Shown piece by piece: positions 43,886 through 53,069 of a stretch of 64,000 nt of DNA. The position numbers and the translations under genes are program-made. This DNA comes from Cypionkella sp. (GTDB lineage Bacteria > Pseudomonadota > Alphaproteobacteria > Rhodobacterales > Rhodobacteraceae), in the NCBI RefSeq assembly GCF_028290025.1, contig NZ_JAQGKQ010000083.1:1-64000 (forward strand). The letters run 5' to 3'. The notes under the pieces were generated by a model. The model saw only the letters and a list, made by a program, of their open reading frames with translations, was not told where the DNA came from and did not search any database. The first letter of the stretch is position 1, and every line of letters begins with the position of its first letter.

Positions 43886-44485
43886 TTAGCTTAGGACTTT
43901 GGCGAATTCTTCGATGATCATACAGGCGCTGACGGCTCCGGGGTCTTTGTGGCCCAAACTGCGTTCGCCCAGTCGTGCGGCGCGGCCTAAACTGGCTTGC
44001 ATTTGCGCAGTGGCATCGGCTCCGCTTTGGGCGGCTCGCAGTATTTCGGGCCAGGTAGCGCCGGATTTGGCGGCTTCTGACGCAGGGTGCCATGCGTCGA
44101 TCATGGTTTTTTGCCCCGGTTCAGCTTTGCCGCGATGCGCAATGCCTTCGGCCATAGCGGTGATCAGGTCGGGCGTTTCAGCGCCAGGCATTGCGGCGCG
44201 CGGGCCTGCTGTTTTTGCCGCGCGCATGAAGGCCGTAGCGTAAAGCGGGCCGGATGAGGCTCCGACCGCGTTCAGGAAAGCCTTCGCGGCTGCGTTAAAT
44301 TGGTCTTGCAGGGTGGCTAGGTTGGGCACGGCTGCGGCTGCGGCTTGCATACCCTGCTCCATCGCAATGCCGTGATCGGCGTCTCCGATCAGACCATCCA
44401 GCGCGCAGAGGGCGTCGCGTTCGGCGGCCATGCGGCCGGCGAGGTTTGCGAACAGATCCGTGAGGTCTTGTGTCGTGAAATCCAT
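43886..44485 (-). CDS. dhaL: Dihydroxyacetone kinase-type subunit DhaL
   Basis: 199 residues of the DhaL nucleotide-binding family. Asp30, Asp35 and Asp37 (LDGLIGDADHG) fall at the metal/ADP-binding positions of E. coli DhaL. In PTS-dependent systems DhaL holds ADP that is rephosphorylated by DhaM, but no DhaM gene is seen here. It lies 3 bases downstream of dhaK. The neighbouring tetrulose-phosphate isomerase genes suggest erythrulose rather than dihydroxyacetone as the substrate. Confidence 0.88.
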   Translation of the reverse strand: MDFTTQDLTDLFANLAGRMAAERDALCALDGLIGDADHGIAMEQGMQAAAAAVPNLATLQDQFNAAAKAFLNAVGASSGPLYATAFMRAAKTAGPRAAMPGAETPDLITAMAEGIAHRGKAEPGQKTMIDAWHPASEAAKSGATWPEILRAAQSGADATAQMQASLGRAARLGERSLGHKDPGAVSACMIIEEFAKVLS

Positions 44486-44488
44486 CGC

Positions 44489-45484
44489 TTAGCCAACCCG
44501 GAACATGGCGCAATCGCAGGGATGGTCGAGCAGTTGCGCCAGTTCCTCATCAAGGTGCATGATGGTTATCGACGCGCCGGCCATCTCCATCGAGGTGCAA
44601 TACGGGCCGACGAGGGCGGTGTGAACCGTCAGATCAGCGGCGGCGAGACGCTCCGCGACGCGGGCATAAAGGATGTAAAGCTCCATCAGTGGCGTCGAAC
44701 CCAGCGAGTTCACCAGCACTGCGACGTTGGCGCCTTTTGGCGCAGCCATCTCGGCCAAAATCGCGTCGATGATCTCGTCTGCGACGTCATTGGCGGGCTT
44801 CAAAGGCCCGCGCCGGATGCCGGGTTCGCCGTGGATGCCCATGCCGATTTCCATCTCTCCGGCGGGCAGATCGAAGTTCAGCCGCCGGGTTTGCGGCAGC
44901 GAACAGGCAGAAAGCGCGACGCCCATCGTATAGGTGCGGGCGTTGGCGTGGGCGGCGATGCGGGCGACCTCATCCAACGGCAGCATCAAGTCGGCGGCGG
45001 CCCCGGCGACCTTGAATATAAACACATTTCCGGCCACACCGCGACGTTTAGAGCGGTCGGGCGACGAGGCGATATCGTCGGTGGTGAGCACGGTGCGGGC
45101 CTCAATGTCCTCCATCTCCAGCAGTTCGGTGGCCATGTCGAAATTCATCACATCGCCCGCGTAATTGCCGTACATGAACAGCACGCCCGCGCCGCCGTGG
45201 ACAGCCATCGCGGCATCAACGATGGGCTGTGGCGGGGGTGAGGCGAAGACGTTACCGACAGCAGCGGCATCGGCCAAGCCCTTGCCAACAAAGCCTAAAA
45301 ACGTCGGCTCGTGGCCCGATCCGCCACCTATCACCAGCGCCACCTTGCCCGGGCGTGGGCCATGTTTGGCGACGATTGCGCGCGGCGATGCGAGGGTCAG
45401 GTGCTTGGGATGCGCGGCCAGAACGCCCCGCAGCATCTCATCCACCGCGTGATTGCCGTCGTTAATCAGCTTTTGCGTCAGCAT
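44489..45484 (-). CDS. dhaK: Dihydroxyacetone/erythrulose kinase-type subunit DhaK
   Basis: 331 residues. His218 (GIHGEPG), which forms the covalent hemiaminal with the ketose in E. coli DhaK, is conserved, as are GGGSGHEP (53-60) and the catalytic Asp111 (NYAGDVMNF). The start is ATG 45484 after GGAGG; an ATG 21 bases further up lacks a site. DhaK and DhaL are separate, as in PTS-type enzymes, not fused as in ATP-type kinases. The probable job is phosphorylation of L- or D-erythrulose, inferred from the TpiA/RpiB-like genes just upstream. Confidence 0.87.
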   Translation of the reverse strand: MLTQKLINDGNHAVDEMLRGVLAAHPKHLTLASPRAIVAKHGPRPGKVALVIGGGSGHEPTFLGFVGKGLADAAAVGNVFASPPPQPIVDAAMAVHGGAGVLFMYGNYAGDVMNFDMATELLEMEDIEARTVLTTDDIASSPDRSKRRGVAGNVFIFKVAGAAADLMLPLDEVARIAAHANARTYTMGVALSACSLPQTRRLNFDLPAGEMEIGMGIHGEPGIRRGPLKPANDVADEIIDAILAEMAAPKGANVAVLVNSLGSTPLMELYILYARVAERLAAADLTVHTALVGPYCTSMEMAGASITIMHLDEELAQLLDHPCDCAMFRVG

Positions 45485-45530
45485 CGCAGCCTCCGTTTGT
45501 CGCAAGATGGCTTGGACGTTGGGTTAAGAC

Positions 45531-45595
45531 AAGCCCGGCCGAGGAGGCAGCCGGGCTTGAACGGCCTCGCGGGGGAAATGCCCTCGCAGGGCCGT
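45531..45595 (-). other. Two hairpins between rpiB-like and dhaK genes
   Basis: AAGCCCGGC (45531-45539) pairs with GCCGGGCTT (45550-45558). A second, imperfect hairpin lies at 45561-45595 (ACGGCCT... / ...AGGGCCGT). No strong T-run follows on the minus strand, so they may stabilise or partly terminate the transcript between the isomerase and kinase genes. Confidence 0.55.
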
Positions 45596-45603
45596 ATGGG
45601 GGG

Positions 45604-46053
45604 TTACGAGTATTTTTTATCGAGCGCGTTAATCGCATCGACATTGGTGGCAGAGCGGCCATTTTCGTCAAAATTCTGCGCAAGGAAAGCGTCGGCGATG
45701 GCTTTTGCCAGCTCAGAGCCGATCACCCGCGCACCCATGGTGATAATTTGCGCGTTATTCGACAAAGCCGCACGCTCGGCAGAGTAGGTGTCATGCGTGA
45801 GTGCGGCGCGGATGCCCGGCACTTTGTTCGCCGCAATGCAGACGCCGATGCCGGTGCCGCAGACCAAAATGGCGCGGTCGTATTTGCCTTGCAGCACCTC
45901 ATTCGCCACCCTGTCAGACAGGTTTGCGTAAAAAGCGTCCGGGCCAGCCTCGGTGCGCGAGATTTCCGCAACGTCATGCGTCGCTTTCAAGTGTTCGGCG
46001 AGGATTTTGGCAAGACCTTCGCCCGCACTGTCACCAGCGATTGCAAGTTTCAT
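45604..46053 (-). CDS. RpiB/LacAB-family isomerase (D-erythrulose-4-phosphate isomerase, EryI/DerI-like)
   Basis: 149 residues, the usual length for RpiB. The catalytic cysteine motif [14 protein letters not shown] (Cys65) and the ending ITMGARVIG are present. In erythritol/threitol pathways this family converts D-erythrulose 4-phosphate to D-erythrose 4-phosphate. ATG 46053 is supported by GGAG; the open frame to 46314 runs through the TpiA-like gene. The three-gene order deoR-tpiA-rpiB matches the rhizobial eryR-tpiB-rpiB cassette. Confidence 0.85.
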   Translation of the reverse strand: MKLAIAGDSAGEGLAKILAEHLKATHDVAEISRTEAGPDAFYANLSDRVANEVLQGKYDRAILVCGTGIGVCIAANKVPGIRAALTHDTYSAERAALSNNAQIITMGARVIGSELAKAIADAFLAQNFDENGRSATNVDAINALDKKYS

Positions 46054-46064
46054 CGGTTTCTCCT

Positions 46065-46820
46065 TCACAAAGTTGCGGCGACACGGGCGAGGATGTCGAG
46101 GTAGCCTGCGACATTCCAAGCCGAGCGGCCAATGAACAGCCCGTCGATATTTGGGCAAGCGATAAGTTCGGCGGCGTTTTCGGGGTTGACCGAGCCGCCG
46201 TACAGACAGGGAATGCGCCGGTTCAGAATGGTTTCGGCGGTAGCGATTACCTCGGCCTGACGGGCGTCGGCATAGTCCGAAGTGGCGGGAATGCCGTTGG
46301 CGCCGATGGCCCATACGGGTTCATAAGCGAGCAGGATCGCGCTCGATTTTTGGGCCTGCGAAAGTTTGCTTAACGCACCGGTGACCTGCATCGTAAGCGT
46401 CTCAGTCGCCAAGCCAGCCTCACGCTGCGCTAGGGTTTCACCAATGCAAATCAATGGGATAAGCCCGTGGCGCACAGCGGCTTCAGTTTTCAAACCAACA
46501 GTTTCGTCGGTCTCATTGAAGAACTCGCGGCGCTCTGAATGGCCTAGTTCGACAATATCCAAGTTGCAATCACGCAGCATCAGCGGTGAGATTTCGCCAG
46601 TCCAAGCGCCGTCGTCCGCCCAATGCATGTTCTGCGCGCCGACCTTTACCGAGGTGTGGGCGAGGATATTTTTGACTTCACGCACTGCGGTAAACGGCGG
46701 GATCACAAATCGTTGGATGTTTGGATGGCCTTCAGGCGGCAGATCGTGCGCGAACGCCTGCGCCTCGGCCAGCGTTTTGTTCATTTTCCAACTGGTGCCA
46801 ATCCAGACGTGTTTGCTCAT
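46065..46820 (-). CDS. TpiA-like isomerase (L-erythrulose-1-phosphate isomerase, EryH/LerI-like)
   Basis: 251 residues with the triosephosphate isomerase fold and catalytic residues Lys12 (GTSWKMNK), His94 (LGHSERRE) and Glu167 (AYEPVWAIG). The GTSWKMNK variant, in place of the GNWKMN of glycolytic enzymes, is typical of the erythritol-pathway group that isomerises L-erythrulose 1-phosphate to D-erythrulose 4-phosphate. It overlaps the DeoR gene by ATGA and lies 11 bases before the rpiB-like gene. A true glycolytic role is less likely. Confidence 0.83.
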   Translation of the reverse strand: MSKHVWIGTSWKMNKTLAEAQAFAHDLPPEGHPNIQRFVIPPFTAVREVKNILAHTSVKVGAQNMHWADDGAWTGEISPLMLRDCNLDIVELGHSERREFFNETDETVGLKTEAAVRHGLIPLICIGETLAQREAGLATETLTMQVTGALSKLSQAQKSSAILLAYEPVWAIGANGIPATSDYADARQAEVIATAETILNRRIPCLYGGSVNPENAAELIACPNIDGLFIGRSAWNVAGYLDILARVAATL

Positions 46821-47587
46821 GCGTGGTCTCCTGCGATGCGCAGCGCGATCCCGGCCCGGTCCAGAGCGGCGCGCGTTTCAGGTTCGGGCGGGGCGTCGGT
46901 GATAATGATATCGAAATCGGAAAGCTCGGCCAAAACGTGCAGGGCTTGGCGGCCAAAGCGTTGGTGGTTAACCAAAAGACAGGTCTTGGCGGCGCTGGCG
47001 ATCATCGCGCGTTTGGTTCGCACCACGTTGTCATCCATGTGAAAGGCGCGGGTGCCTTGTACCGCAGGCGTTGAGATGAACGCCACATCAGCGCGCAAGC
47101 GGGCGAGGGTTTCTTCGGTGACGACACCAAAGAAGCCATTGAATTTGTAGGAATAAATGCCACCCAAGGCGATGAGGGTAATGCCATGCTCGGCCCGCAG
47201 CGCATCAATTATGGCGGCGTTGTTGGTGATCACCGTCAGCGGGCGTTTCTGCGGCAGCATCGCGCCCAACACCGCGGCCATTGAGCCGTCGTTAACCATT
47301 AAGGTCATGCCAGGTTCGACCATTTCAAGCGCCGCGCGGGCCATCCGAGCCTTGGCGTTGCCTTCTTGCCGGGCCCGAAAACGGAAGTCGGATTCAAACT
47401 GGGTGCCGGACTCAATCGTCGCCCCACCGCGCATTTTACGCAGCAAACCTTCGGACTCCAGATCGTCCAGATCGCGGTGAATGGTCATTTTCGAGACTGC
47501 AAAACGCTCCGCCAGATCATCAAGATCGACCGCATGCTGCTCTACCAGCAAATCCATAATCGCCTGCTTGCGATCTTCGCGCTTCAC
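46817..47587 (-). CDS. DeoR-family regulator of the tetrulose-phosphate isomerase operon
   Basis: 256 residues with an N-terminal DeoR helix-turn-helix (DDLAERFAVSKMTIHRDL) and a C-terminal sugar-phosphate sensor domain (MVNDGSMAAVLGAML, NNAAIIDAL). The GTG at 47587 has AGGGGGAA upstream and is preferred to the ATG at 47620. It heads the deoR-tpiA-rpiB operon and diverges from fsa. Three GTGAT repeats in the spacer may be its binding sites. Confidence 0.85.
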   Translation of the reverse strand: MKREDRKQAIMDLLVEQHAVDLDDLAERFAVSKMTIHRDLDDLESEGLLRKMRGGATIESGTQFESDFRFRARQEGNAKARMARAALEMVEPGMTLMVNDGSMAAVLGAMLPQKRPLTVITNNAAIIDALRAEHGITLIALGGIYSYKFNGFFGVVTEETLARLRADVAFISTPAVQGTRAFHMDDNVVRTKRAMIASAAKTCLLVNHQRFGRQALHVLAELSDFDIIITDAPPEPETRAALDRAGIALRIAGDHA

Positions 47588-47645
47588 CAGATTCCCCCTA
47601 GCTTTGGCTTGTTTTAACATTACCTATTATGAATGAAAAGTGAAA

Positions 47646-47674
47646 TTTGTGATTTTGTGATTTTTACTTGTGAT
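47646..47674. promoter_or_regulatory. TTGTGAT direct repeats in deoR-fsa spacer
   Basis: TTTGTGAT occurs at 47646-47653 and again at 47654-47661, and CTTGTGAT at 47667-47674, in an AT-rich part of the divergent spacer. Direct repeats of this kind are common DeoR-family operators. Confidence 0.5.
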
Positions 47675-47739
47675 AATTCGCCCGCTCCGGTAGAGTTAAC
47701 CCAAAGCAAATCCCATCGATTCCCGCAGAGGAGAGCGTT

Positions 47740-48393
47740 ATGAAATTCTTCGTAGACACCGCCGAAATCAAAGATATCACTGAGTTGAACGACTATGGGC
47801 TGTTGGATGGCGTGACGACCAATCCGAGCCTGATCTCAAAATCTGGTCGTGATTTCAAAGAGGTAATCGCAGAAATCTGCGCGCTGGTCGAAGGCCCCGT
47901 CTCGGCTGAAGTCGCCTCGATCGAATATGACGGCATGGTTGCCGAAGGCGAGCGTCTGGCACAAATCGCCGATAACGTCGTGGTTAAGCTGCCGCTGACT
48001 CTGGCTGGCCTCAAGGCGTGTCGGCATTTCAGCAAGAAAGGTATCAAAACCAATGTGACGTTGTGCTTCAGCGCCAATCAGGCCCTGCTCGCAGCGAAAG
48101 CTGGAGCTACCTATATCTCGCCGTTTCTGGGCCGGCTGGACGATATCAACGTCGACGGCATGGACCTGATCCGCGACATTCGCGAGATTTACGACAATTA
48201 TGGGTTTGAGACGCAGATCCTCGCGGCATCAATCCGCACCGCAAATCATGTTAAAGAGGCGGCCCTCGCCGGTGCCGATGTGGCGACGATTCCTGCCAAT
48301 GTTATCAAGAGCTTGGCCAATCACGTGCTGACCGATAAGGGGCTTGAGCAGTTCGCCAAAGACTGGGCGGCCACTGGCCAGAGCATTCTTTAA
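47740..48393 (+). CDS. fsa: Fructose-6-phosphate aldolase/transaldolase-like protein (Fsa/TalC)
   Basis: 217 residues, the size of the small transaldolase group (Fsa/TalC). The Schiff-base Lys83 lies in NVVVKLPLT, and the active-site stretches [10 protein letters not shown] and [10 protein letters not shown] are present. It could act as transaldolase on erythrose 4-phosphate formed by the nearby genes, or as fructose-6-phosphate aldolase. The sequence alone does not settle which. GAGGAGAG precedes the ATG. Confidence 0.85.
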   Translation: MKFFVDTAEIKDITELNDYGLLDGVTTNPSLISKSGRDFKEVIAEICALVEGPVSAEVASIEYDGMVAEGERLAQIADNVVVKLPLTLAGLKACRHFSKKGIKTNVTLCFSANQALLAAKAGATYISPFLGRLDDINVDGMDLIRDIREIYDNYGFETQILAASIRTANHVKEAALAGADVATIPANVIKSLANHVLTDKGLEQFAKDWAATGQSIL

Positions 48394-48427
48394 GGGCGTC
48401 TCGAGGTCAAACTCGAAACGCTTGCGA

Positions 48428-48466
48428 AGGCCGGGCGACCGTGGTGGGCCAGCCCGGCCTAATTTT
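48428..48466 (+). terminator. Terminator after fsa
   Basis: Perfect 9-bp stem AGGCCGGGC (48428-48436) / GCCCGGCCT (48452-48460), followed by AATTTT. Confidence 0.78.
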
Positions 48467-48512
48467 GTCAGAGCATTTTGGATAAGCAGAGCGATGTCAG
48501 TTAATTAATCAA

Positions 48513-49460
48513 TCAAACCGCGTTAACCAAAGCCCGCGCCGTCACTTCATCGGTGATCAGCCCCTTCAGGCGGCGACTAGATAGCACTGCGCGGATCGCC
48601 TGCACCTTGTCAGGCCCACCCGCTATCGCAACGATTTGATCGCCCACTTCGTCAAAACTGACCGCCAAAGTCCGCGCTGTAAGTTGGGTTTGCAGAATTT
48701 CGCCTTGCGCATCGAAGAAATGCCCCAACAACTCGCCCACTCCCCCAGCGGCCTGTATCGCTTTGATTTCTTTTGGTTCTATCATGCCCGACGATACCAA
48801 CTGCGCATCCGGCTCAACTGTACCGATGCCAACCAGTTTTAGCGAAGCACGCGTCGCCATCGCAAACACCTCTGCCACTCCGCGTTGCTGCAGCAAAACC
48901 TCACGGTCGTCCGCGGTATTGGCGAAAAACGGCACCGGCATGACGTAGGCCCGCGCGCCGGTTTTCTCGGCAATGCGGTGCATTACGTCATGCGGATTGG
49001 CCGAGTAATTTCGCGTAAGTCCTCCCAGCAGCGAGACAAATTTTAGATCGGGCGCGTCGAGACGTGGTAAATGTTGCACCATGGCGGCGAGAGTGCGACC
49101 GTGCCCCAACCCGATTATCGGAGCCGCACCCTGCTCTATTTGTCGGCGCAGAAAGCCCGCACCCGCCATACCCAAGGTGCGGGTCGGCAGACCTACCTCG
49201 TCCAAATCCGGTGCAACTTCGCAAAACTTGAGCGCGAATTTCGCGGCGAGTTTGGCTTCCAACTCGACACATTCGACAATATCGCCGTCGATGGTGACCT
49301 TCACCGCACCCTCGGCCACGGCGCGTGCAATCAGGCGATGCGCCTTCACCGAAGCGATGCCCAGCCGTTTGGCGACGGCCGCTTGCGTCAGACCGCCGAC
49401 GTAATGCAACCAAGCCGCGCGGATGGCGAGCGATTGCTCGGGATCAATCGCGCGGGTCAT
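48513..49460 (-). CDS. eryD: SorC-family regulator EryD-like
   Basis: 315 residues. A short N-terminal helix-turn-helix (LHYVGGLTQAAVAKRLGIASVKAHRL) is followed by the SorC sugar-binding domain (IIGLGHGRTLAAMVQHLPR, KLVGIGTVEPDAQLVSSG). EryD represses the erythritol operon in Brucella and rhizobia. ATG 49460 overlaps the stop of the iron alcohol dehydrogenase gene (ATGA), so it is the last gene of the ery operon. Inverted repeats upstream of eryA are candidate operators. Confidence 0.82.
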   Translation of the reverse strand: MTRAIDPEQSLAIRAAWLHYVGGLTQAAVAKRLGIASVKAHRLIARAVAEGAVKVTIDGDIVECVELEAKLAAKFALKFCEVAPDLDEVGLPTRTLGMAGAGFLRRQIEQGAAPIIGLGHGRTLAAMVQHLPRLDAPDLKFVSLLGGLTRNYSANPHDVMHRIAEKTGARAYVMPVPFFANTADDREVLLQQRGVAEVFAMATRASLKLVGIGTVEPDAQLVSSGMIEPKEIKAIQAAGGVGELLGHFFDAQGEILQTQLTARTLAVSFDEVGDQIVAIAGGPDKVQAIRAVLSSRRLKGLITDEVTARALVNAV

Positions 49461-50578
49461 GCGGCGGCCATCAGAGACAGCAGATCTTGCGCGGAAAGTT
49501 GGGCTGGATTGGCCTGCATCGAAGACGATGAGGCCGCAGCTGCGGCGGCTTGATGCAGATGGGCTTGAGTGAAACCCATTTGTGAAAGCGTTGGCAAACC
49601 GTGCCGGCGCGACCACACGGTCAGCGCAGTCAGCGCATTTTCCGGTGTAGTTTCAAAGGCTTCCGCGATCCATTTGATCACCTGATCTATGCGCGCCGGG
49701 TTGGTTGCGCGGGCAGCATTCAGCGCCAAGCCATGCGGCAGCAGCGTGCCACAGATCGCACCATGCGGAGCCGCAATCAAACCGCCCAACGGGCCCGCGA
49801 GCCCGTGCACCACCCCCAGCCCGGCATTGGCCAGCGCCAAACCGCCGCAGAGACTGACCCAGGCCATATCGTCGCGCGCGGCGGCATCTTCGTTAACCAT
49901 TAATCGCCGCAAAGCCTGCAAACCTTGCGGGATTGCATCGCGGCAAAGCGCGTCGGTCAGCCGATTGGAGCGGGTGGAAATGTAGGGCTCGATCGCTTGC
50001 GTGATGGCGTCGAGGCCCGAGGCGAGCGTGATATTTTTCGGTGTATTGTCGGTCAAGGCAGGGTCGATAATCGCGAGCGTGGGTAGCATACGCTTGTCAC
50101 GAAGGCTGACTTTGCGGCCATGCTCGGGAGAGCCGATGACCGCATTTCGGGTGACTTCGGCACCGGTGCCTGCGGTTGTCGGGAGCGCGACGAAGGGCAG
50201 CGGTGGATGGTCAAGTGGCAGCGATTTTCCAATGACTTCAAGGTGATCCATCAACGGGCGTATAGCTGGCACCATGGCAGCCACAGCTTTTCCGGCGTCA
50301 ATCACCGCACCACCACCCAGCGCCACGACAACTTGCGCCGTTTTGGCGGCGTCAGTTGCGGCTGTGATCATCGCAACATCAGGCTCGCCGCTCACGACAA
50401 AACGGGTGACATTGCAGCCTTGCTCTGCGAGCGCATGCGCCAGCCAATCAGCGCGGCCGGGCTGTCCGTGCAGCAGGAAGACCGCCGTGCCGAGGGCCCG
50501 GATGCGCGGAGCCGCTTGCGCCGCTTGCCCGCGGCCAAACATAATTTCCGTGGCGGTAAGGAAGGCGAAAGCGGTCAT
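49457..50578 (-). CDS. Iron-type alcohol dehydrogenase within the ery operon
   Basis: 373 residues of the Fe-dependent alcohol dehydrogenase family. The cofactor motif GGGAVID (88-94) is present. Three of four usual metal ligands are seen: Asp190, His258 and His272. The expected second ligand is Gln194 (DAITQAIE), a substitution known in some subgroups. It lies between the eryC-like and eryD-like genes and overlaps eryD. It may oxidise a tetritol or reduce an aldehyde; there is no precise substrate evidence. ATG 50578 follows GGGGG. Confidence 0.8.
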   Translation of the reverse strand: MTAFAFLTATEIMFGRGQAAQAAPRIRALGTAVFLLHGQPGRADWLAHALAEQGCNVTRFVVSGEPDVAMITAATDAAKTAQVVVALGGGAVIDAGKAVAAMVPAIRPLMDHLEVIGKSLPLDHPPLPFVALPTTAGTGAEVTRNAVIGSPEHGRKVSLRDKRMLPTLAIIDPALTDNTPKNITLASGLDAITQAIEPYISTRSNRLTDALCRDAIPQGLQALRRLMVNEDAAARDDMAWVSLCGGLALANAGLGVVHGLAGPLGGLIAAPHGAICGTLLPHGLALNAARATNPARIDQVIKWIAEAFETTPENALTALTVWSRRHGLPTLSQMGFTQAHLHQAAAAAASSSSMQANPAQLSAQDLLSLMAAA

Positions 50579-50588
50579 AAATCCCCCG

Positions 50589-51518
50589 TCAGATATTAAG
50601 ATCGTCCACACCGCTGCTGATATGCGGCGCCCAAAACGCAATGCTTTCGGCGATTTGCGCGATCACTTCGCGGTCGTTCGGGTCGCGTTCTTTGAACGAC
50701 AGTTCGAGGCAGATCTCGTTGTCTTGCGCACCGCCTTCCGCCAAAGCCTTGAGCAGCGGTTCAGGTTGAATCCGACCCTTGGCGTTGAAGGCAGCGGTAA
50801 AAGGGCGGTGGCCACCCTTATCCATAAGGCTTTGTTTGATATGGATAATCGGCGAAACCTTTGGTATTGCGCGTGCCCAGGCGTAGGGGTCAACATCATC
50901 AGGGTTTGGGCTGGTCAAATCACCATGATCAATGTCGGCCATCATCCACATCGGCACCGCCATGCGGGCGTTGGTGAGGCGGGTCTGCAGCGCAAGTGCG
51001 GAAGCGATGGTCTCGCCAAACTCGCGACCGACGCTCATCGGCTCCCAGAAAACATAGTTAAGGCCCGCAGATTTGGCATGCTCGGCCACCTCGGCCCAGC
51101 AATCGATGGCGATTTGAATCAAAGATTCCCGGCGCTTGGGGTCGTCAAAATCGGCGTAAGTGAAAATTGCAAACTGCGTTCCGACCGAGGTGCCTCCGAG
51201 ATCAGCGGTGATATCGGCAAAGGTTTTGAACCAGTCAACATAGTAGCGGCGCACGTCGCGGTCGGGATGACCGAAATGGTTAAGACGGCCATACGGACCG
51301 GTCATTCCAGAGGTCACACGGACGCCGGTACGCTGCAACGCGGCGTTCATTTGACGGGTCAAACGACGTATCACCGGGGCGGGCCACGACGGGTTAATGA
51401 ACTCATGCGTCAGCTGCAAATCGCGGATGCGCAAGTCGCGGGCGACGGTGTTAATCAGCTCATCCGGGTCGGCGAAACGGTTAACGAGCGGGTTGGTGTT
51501 GAGCGAAAGCGTTAACAT
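50589..51518 (-). CDS. eryC: EryC-like sugar phosphate isomerase/epimerase (TIM barrel)
   Basis: 309 residues with the xylose-isomerase-like TIM-barrel layout of sugar phosphate isomerases/epimerases (FWEPMSVGREFGE, ADIDHGDLTSPNP, HIKQSL, ICLELSFKERDP, with Glu/His/Asp metal-ligand candidates). In erythritol catabolism EryC interconverts tetrulose 4-phosphates. It directly abuts eryB and lies 10 bases before the alcohol dehydrogenase gene. The family is clear; the exact reaction is inferred from the operon. Confidence 0.8.
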   Translation of the reverse strand: MLTLSLNTNPLVNRFADPDELINTVARDLRIRDLQLTHEFINPSWPAPVIRRLTRQMNAALQRTGVRVTSGMTGPYGRLNHFGHPDRDVRRYYVDWFKTFADITADLGGTSVGTQFAIFTYADFDDPKRRESLIQIAIDCWAEVAEHAKSAGLNYVFWEPMSVGREFGETIASALALQTRLTNARMAVPMWMMADIDHGDLTSPNPDDVDPYAWARAIPKVSPIIHIKQSLMDKGGHRPFTAAFNAKGRIQPEPLLKALAEGGAQDNEICLELSFKERDPNDREVIAQIAESIAFWAPHISSGVDDLNI

Positions 51519-53069
51519 CTAAGCCTCCTGCGCCAGCCAAGTCGTGAAGTGGGCTTGCTGTTCGGCGGTCAGTTGCAGGTTGTGCTTGGTGCGACGGGTT
51601 AGGATATCTTCCGCCGTTTGCGCCCATTCGCGGGCGATCAAGTAGCGCGCTTCGGCCTCATAAAGATCGCCGCCGAAGTGTTGGCCAAGATCGCCAAGGC
51701 TTTGCGCCGTACCCACGAGATCACCGGTGCGGGCACCATAATGACGACCATAGTGCCGGATCAGACTGCGGGGCATCCATGGGTAGGCGACGCGCAAGTC
51801 ATTGGCAAAGCTTTCGTAATCGGCATTTGGCATCTCACCGCCCGGCAGTTTGGCGGTTGCGGTCCAATCGGGCCCCATCTGCGGGAACACGGCTTTCAGG
51901 CGATGCAGCCCACGCTCGGCGAGTTCGCGAAAGGTGGTGATCTTGCCACCGAATACGTTGAGCAAAGGCACCCCACCGGTTTCATCCAGATCGAACACAT
52001 AGTCGCGGGTGACGGCAGAGGGGTTGCCCTTGCCATCGTCAAACAGCGGTCGCACGCCGGAGAAATGATGCAGCACATCGGCGCGGCGCAGCTTTTCCTT
52101 AAAATAACGGTTAACGGCAGCGATCAGATATTCGATCTCGGCTTCGCTGGCCTGCACCTTTTCCGGGCGGCCCTCGTAAGGCACATCGGTGGTACCGATC
52201 AGCGCCTTGTCGCCCTCATATGGGTTGATGAATATCACCCGTTTGTCGTGATTTTGCACCAGATAGGCATGATCGCCGGCCCAAAACTTCGGCACGATGA
52301 TGTGGCTGCCCTTCACCAATCGCACGTTGCGCGAGGAGTTCGACCCCGCCACCCGCGTAACGATATCGGTCACCCATGGGCCAGCCGCGTTGACAATACA
52401 GCGCGCCCGGAACGCCCTCGTTTCGCCGTTCTGGTCAGTGGTCTCTACAGTCCAAGCATCATTTTCACGCCGCGCGCCCGTGCAAGTTGTCCGCGTCAGC
52501 ACCAGCGCGCCTTTTTCGGCGGCGTCCAAAGCGTTCAGCACCACCAACCGGGCGTCATCTACCCAGCAATCGGAGTATTCAAAGCCGCGCTTGTACTGAT
52601 CCATGATCGGCGCGCCCTGCGGATCGCGTCGAAGATCAAGCGTCCGCGTGCCGGGAAGTTTTTTCCGACCGCCCAGATGATCATACAGAAACAGCCCGAG
52701 CCGCACCAACCATGCCGGACGATCGGTGGGAGAGTGCGGCAGCACGAAACGCATCGGCCAGATGATATGGGGTGCGGCATTCAGCAACACCTCGCGCTCT
52801 ATAAGTGCCTCACGCACCAGCCTAAATTCGTAATACTCCAGATAGCGCAAGCCGCCATGCACCAGTTTTCCCGAGCGTGACGAGGTGCCTTGTGCCAGAT
52901 CATCTTTTTCGCACAACACCACCGATAGCCCACGCCCGGCAGCATCGCGCGCGATACCCGCACCGTTGATGCCGCCGCCAATCACGAACAGATCAACCAG
53001 AGCGGGATCAGAGATACGGTCATTGTTAGACAAACTGTCGGTAGAAAGGTGAGATTCACTCAGGCTCAT
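51519..53069 (-). CDS. eryB: FAD-dependent erythritol-4-phosphate dehydrogenase EryB
   Basis: 516 residues of the GlpD family. The FAD-binding GGGINGAG motif is at 31-38, and TSSRSGKLVHGGLRYLE is the family signature. C-terminal domain residues resemble aerobic glycerol-3-phosphate dehydrogenase. Placed directly after an EryA-type kinase and before EryC, it is assigned as the dehydrogenase that makes a tetrulose phosphate. ATG 53069 overlaps the eryA stop by 4 bases; the open frame to 53129 is a track extension only. Confidence 0.82.
   Translation of the reverse strand: MSLSESHLSTDSLSNNDRISDPALVDLFVIGGGINGAGIARDAAGRGLSVVLCEKDDLAQGTSSRSGKLVHGGLRYLEYYEFRLVREALIEREVLLNAAPHIIWPMRFVLPHSPTDRPAWLVRLGLFLYDHLGGRKKLPGTRTLDLRRDPQGAPIMDQYKRGFEYSDCWVDDARLVVLNALDAAEKGALVLTRTTCTGARRENDAWTVETTDQNGETRAFRARCIVNAAGPWVTDIVTRVAGSNSSRNVRLVKGSHIIVPKFWAGDHAYLVQNHDKRVIFINPYEGDKALIGTTDVPYEGRPEKVQASEAEIEYLIAAVNRYFKEKLRRADVLHHFSGVRPLFDDGKGNPSAVTRDYVFDLDETGGVPLLNVFGGKITTFRELAERGLHRLKAVFPQMGPDWTATAKLPGGEMPNADYESFANDLRVAYPWMPRSLIRHYGRHYGARTGDLVGTAQSLGDLGQHFGGDLYEAEARYLIAREWAQTAEDILTRRTKHNLQLTAEQQAHFTTWLAQEA

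Noticed and set aside
46065-46820. Glycolytic triosephosphate isomerase
   Set aside because: The GTSWKMNK variant and the deoR-tpiA-rpiB operon fit a tetrulose-phosphate isomerase better.
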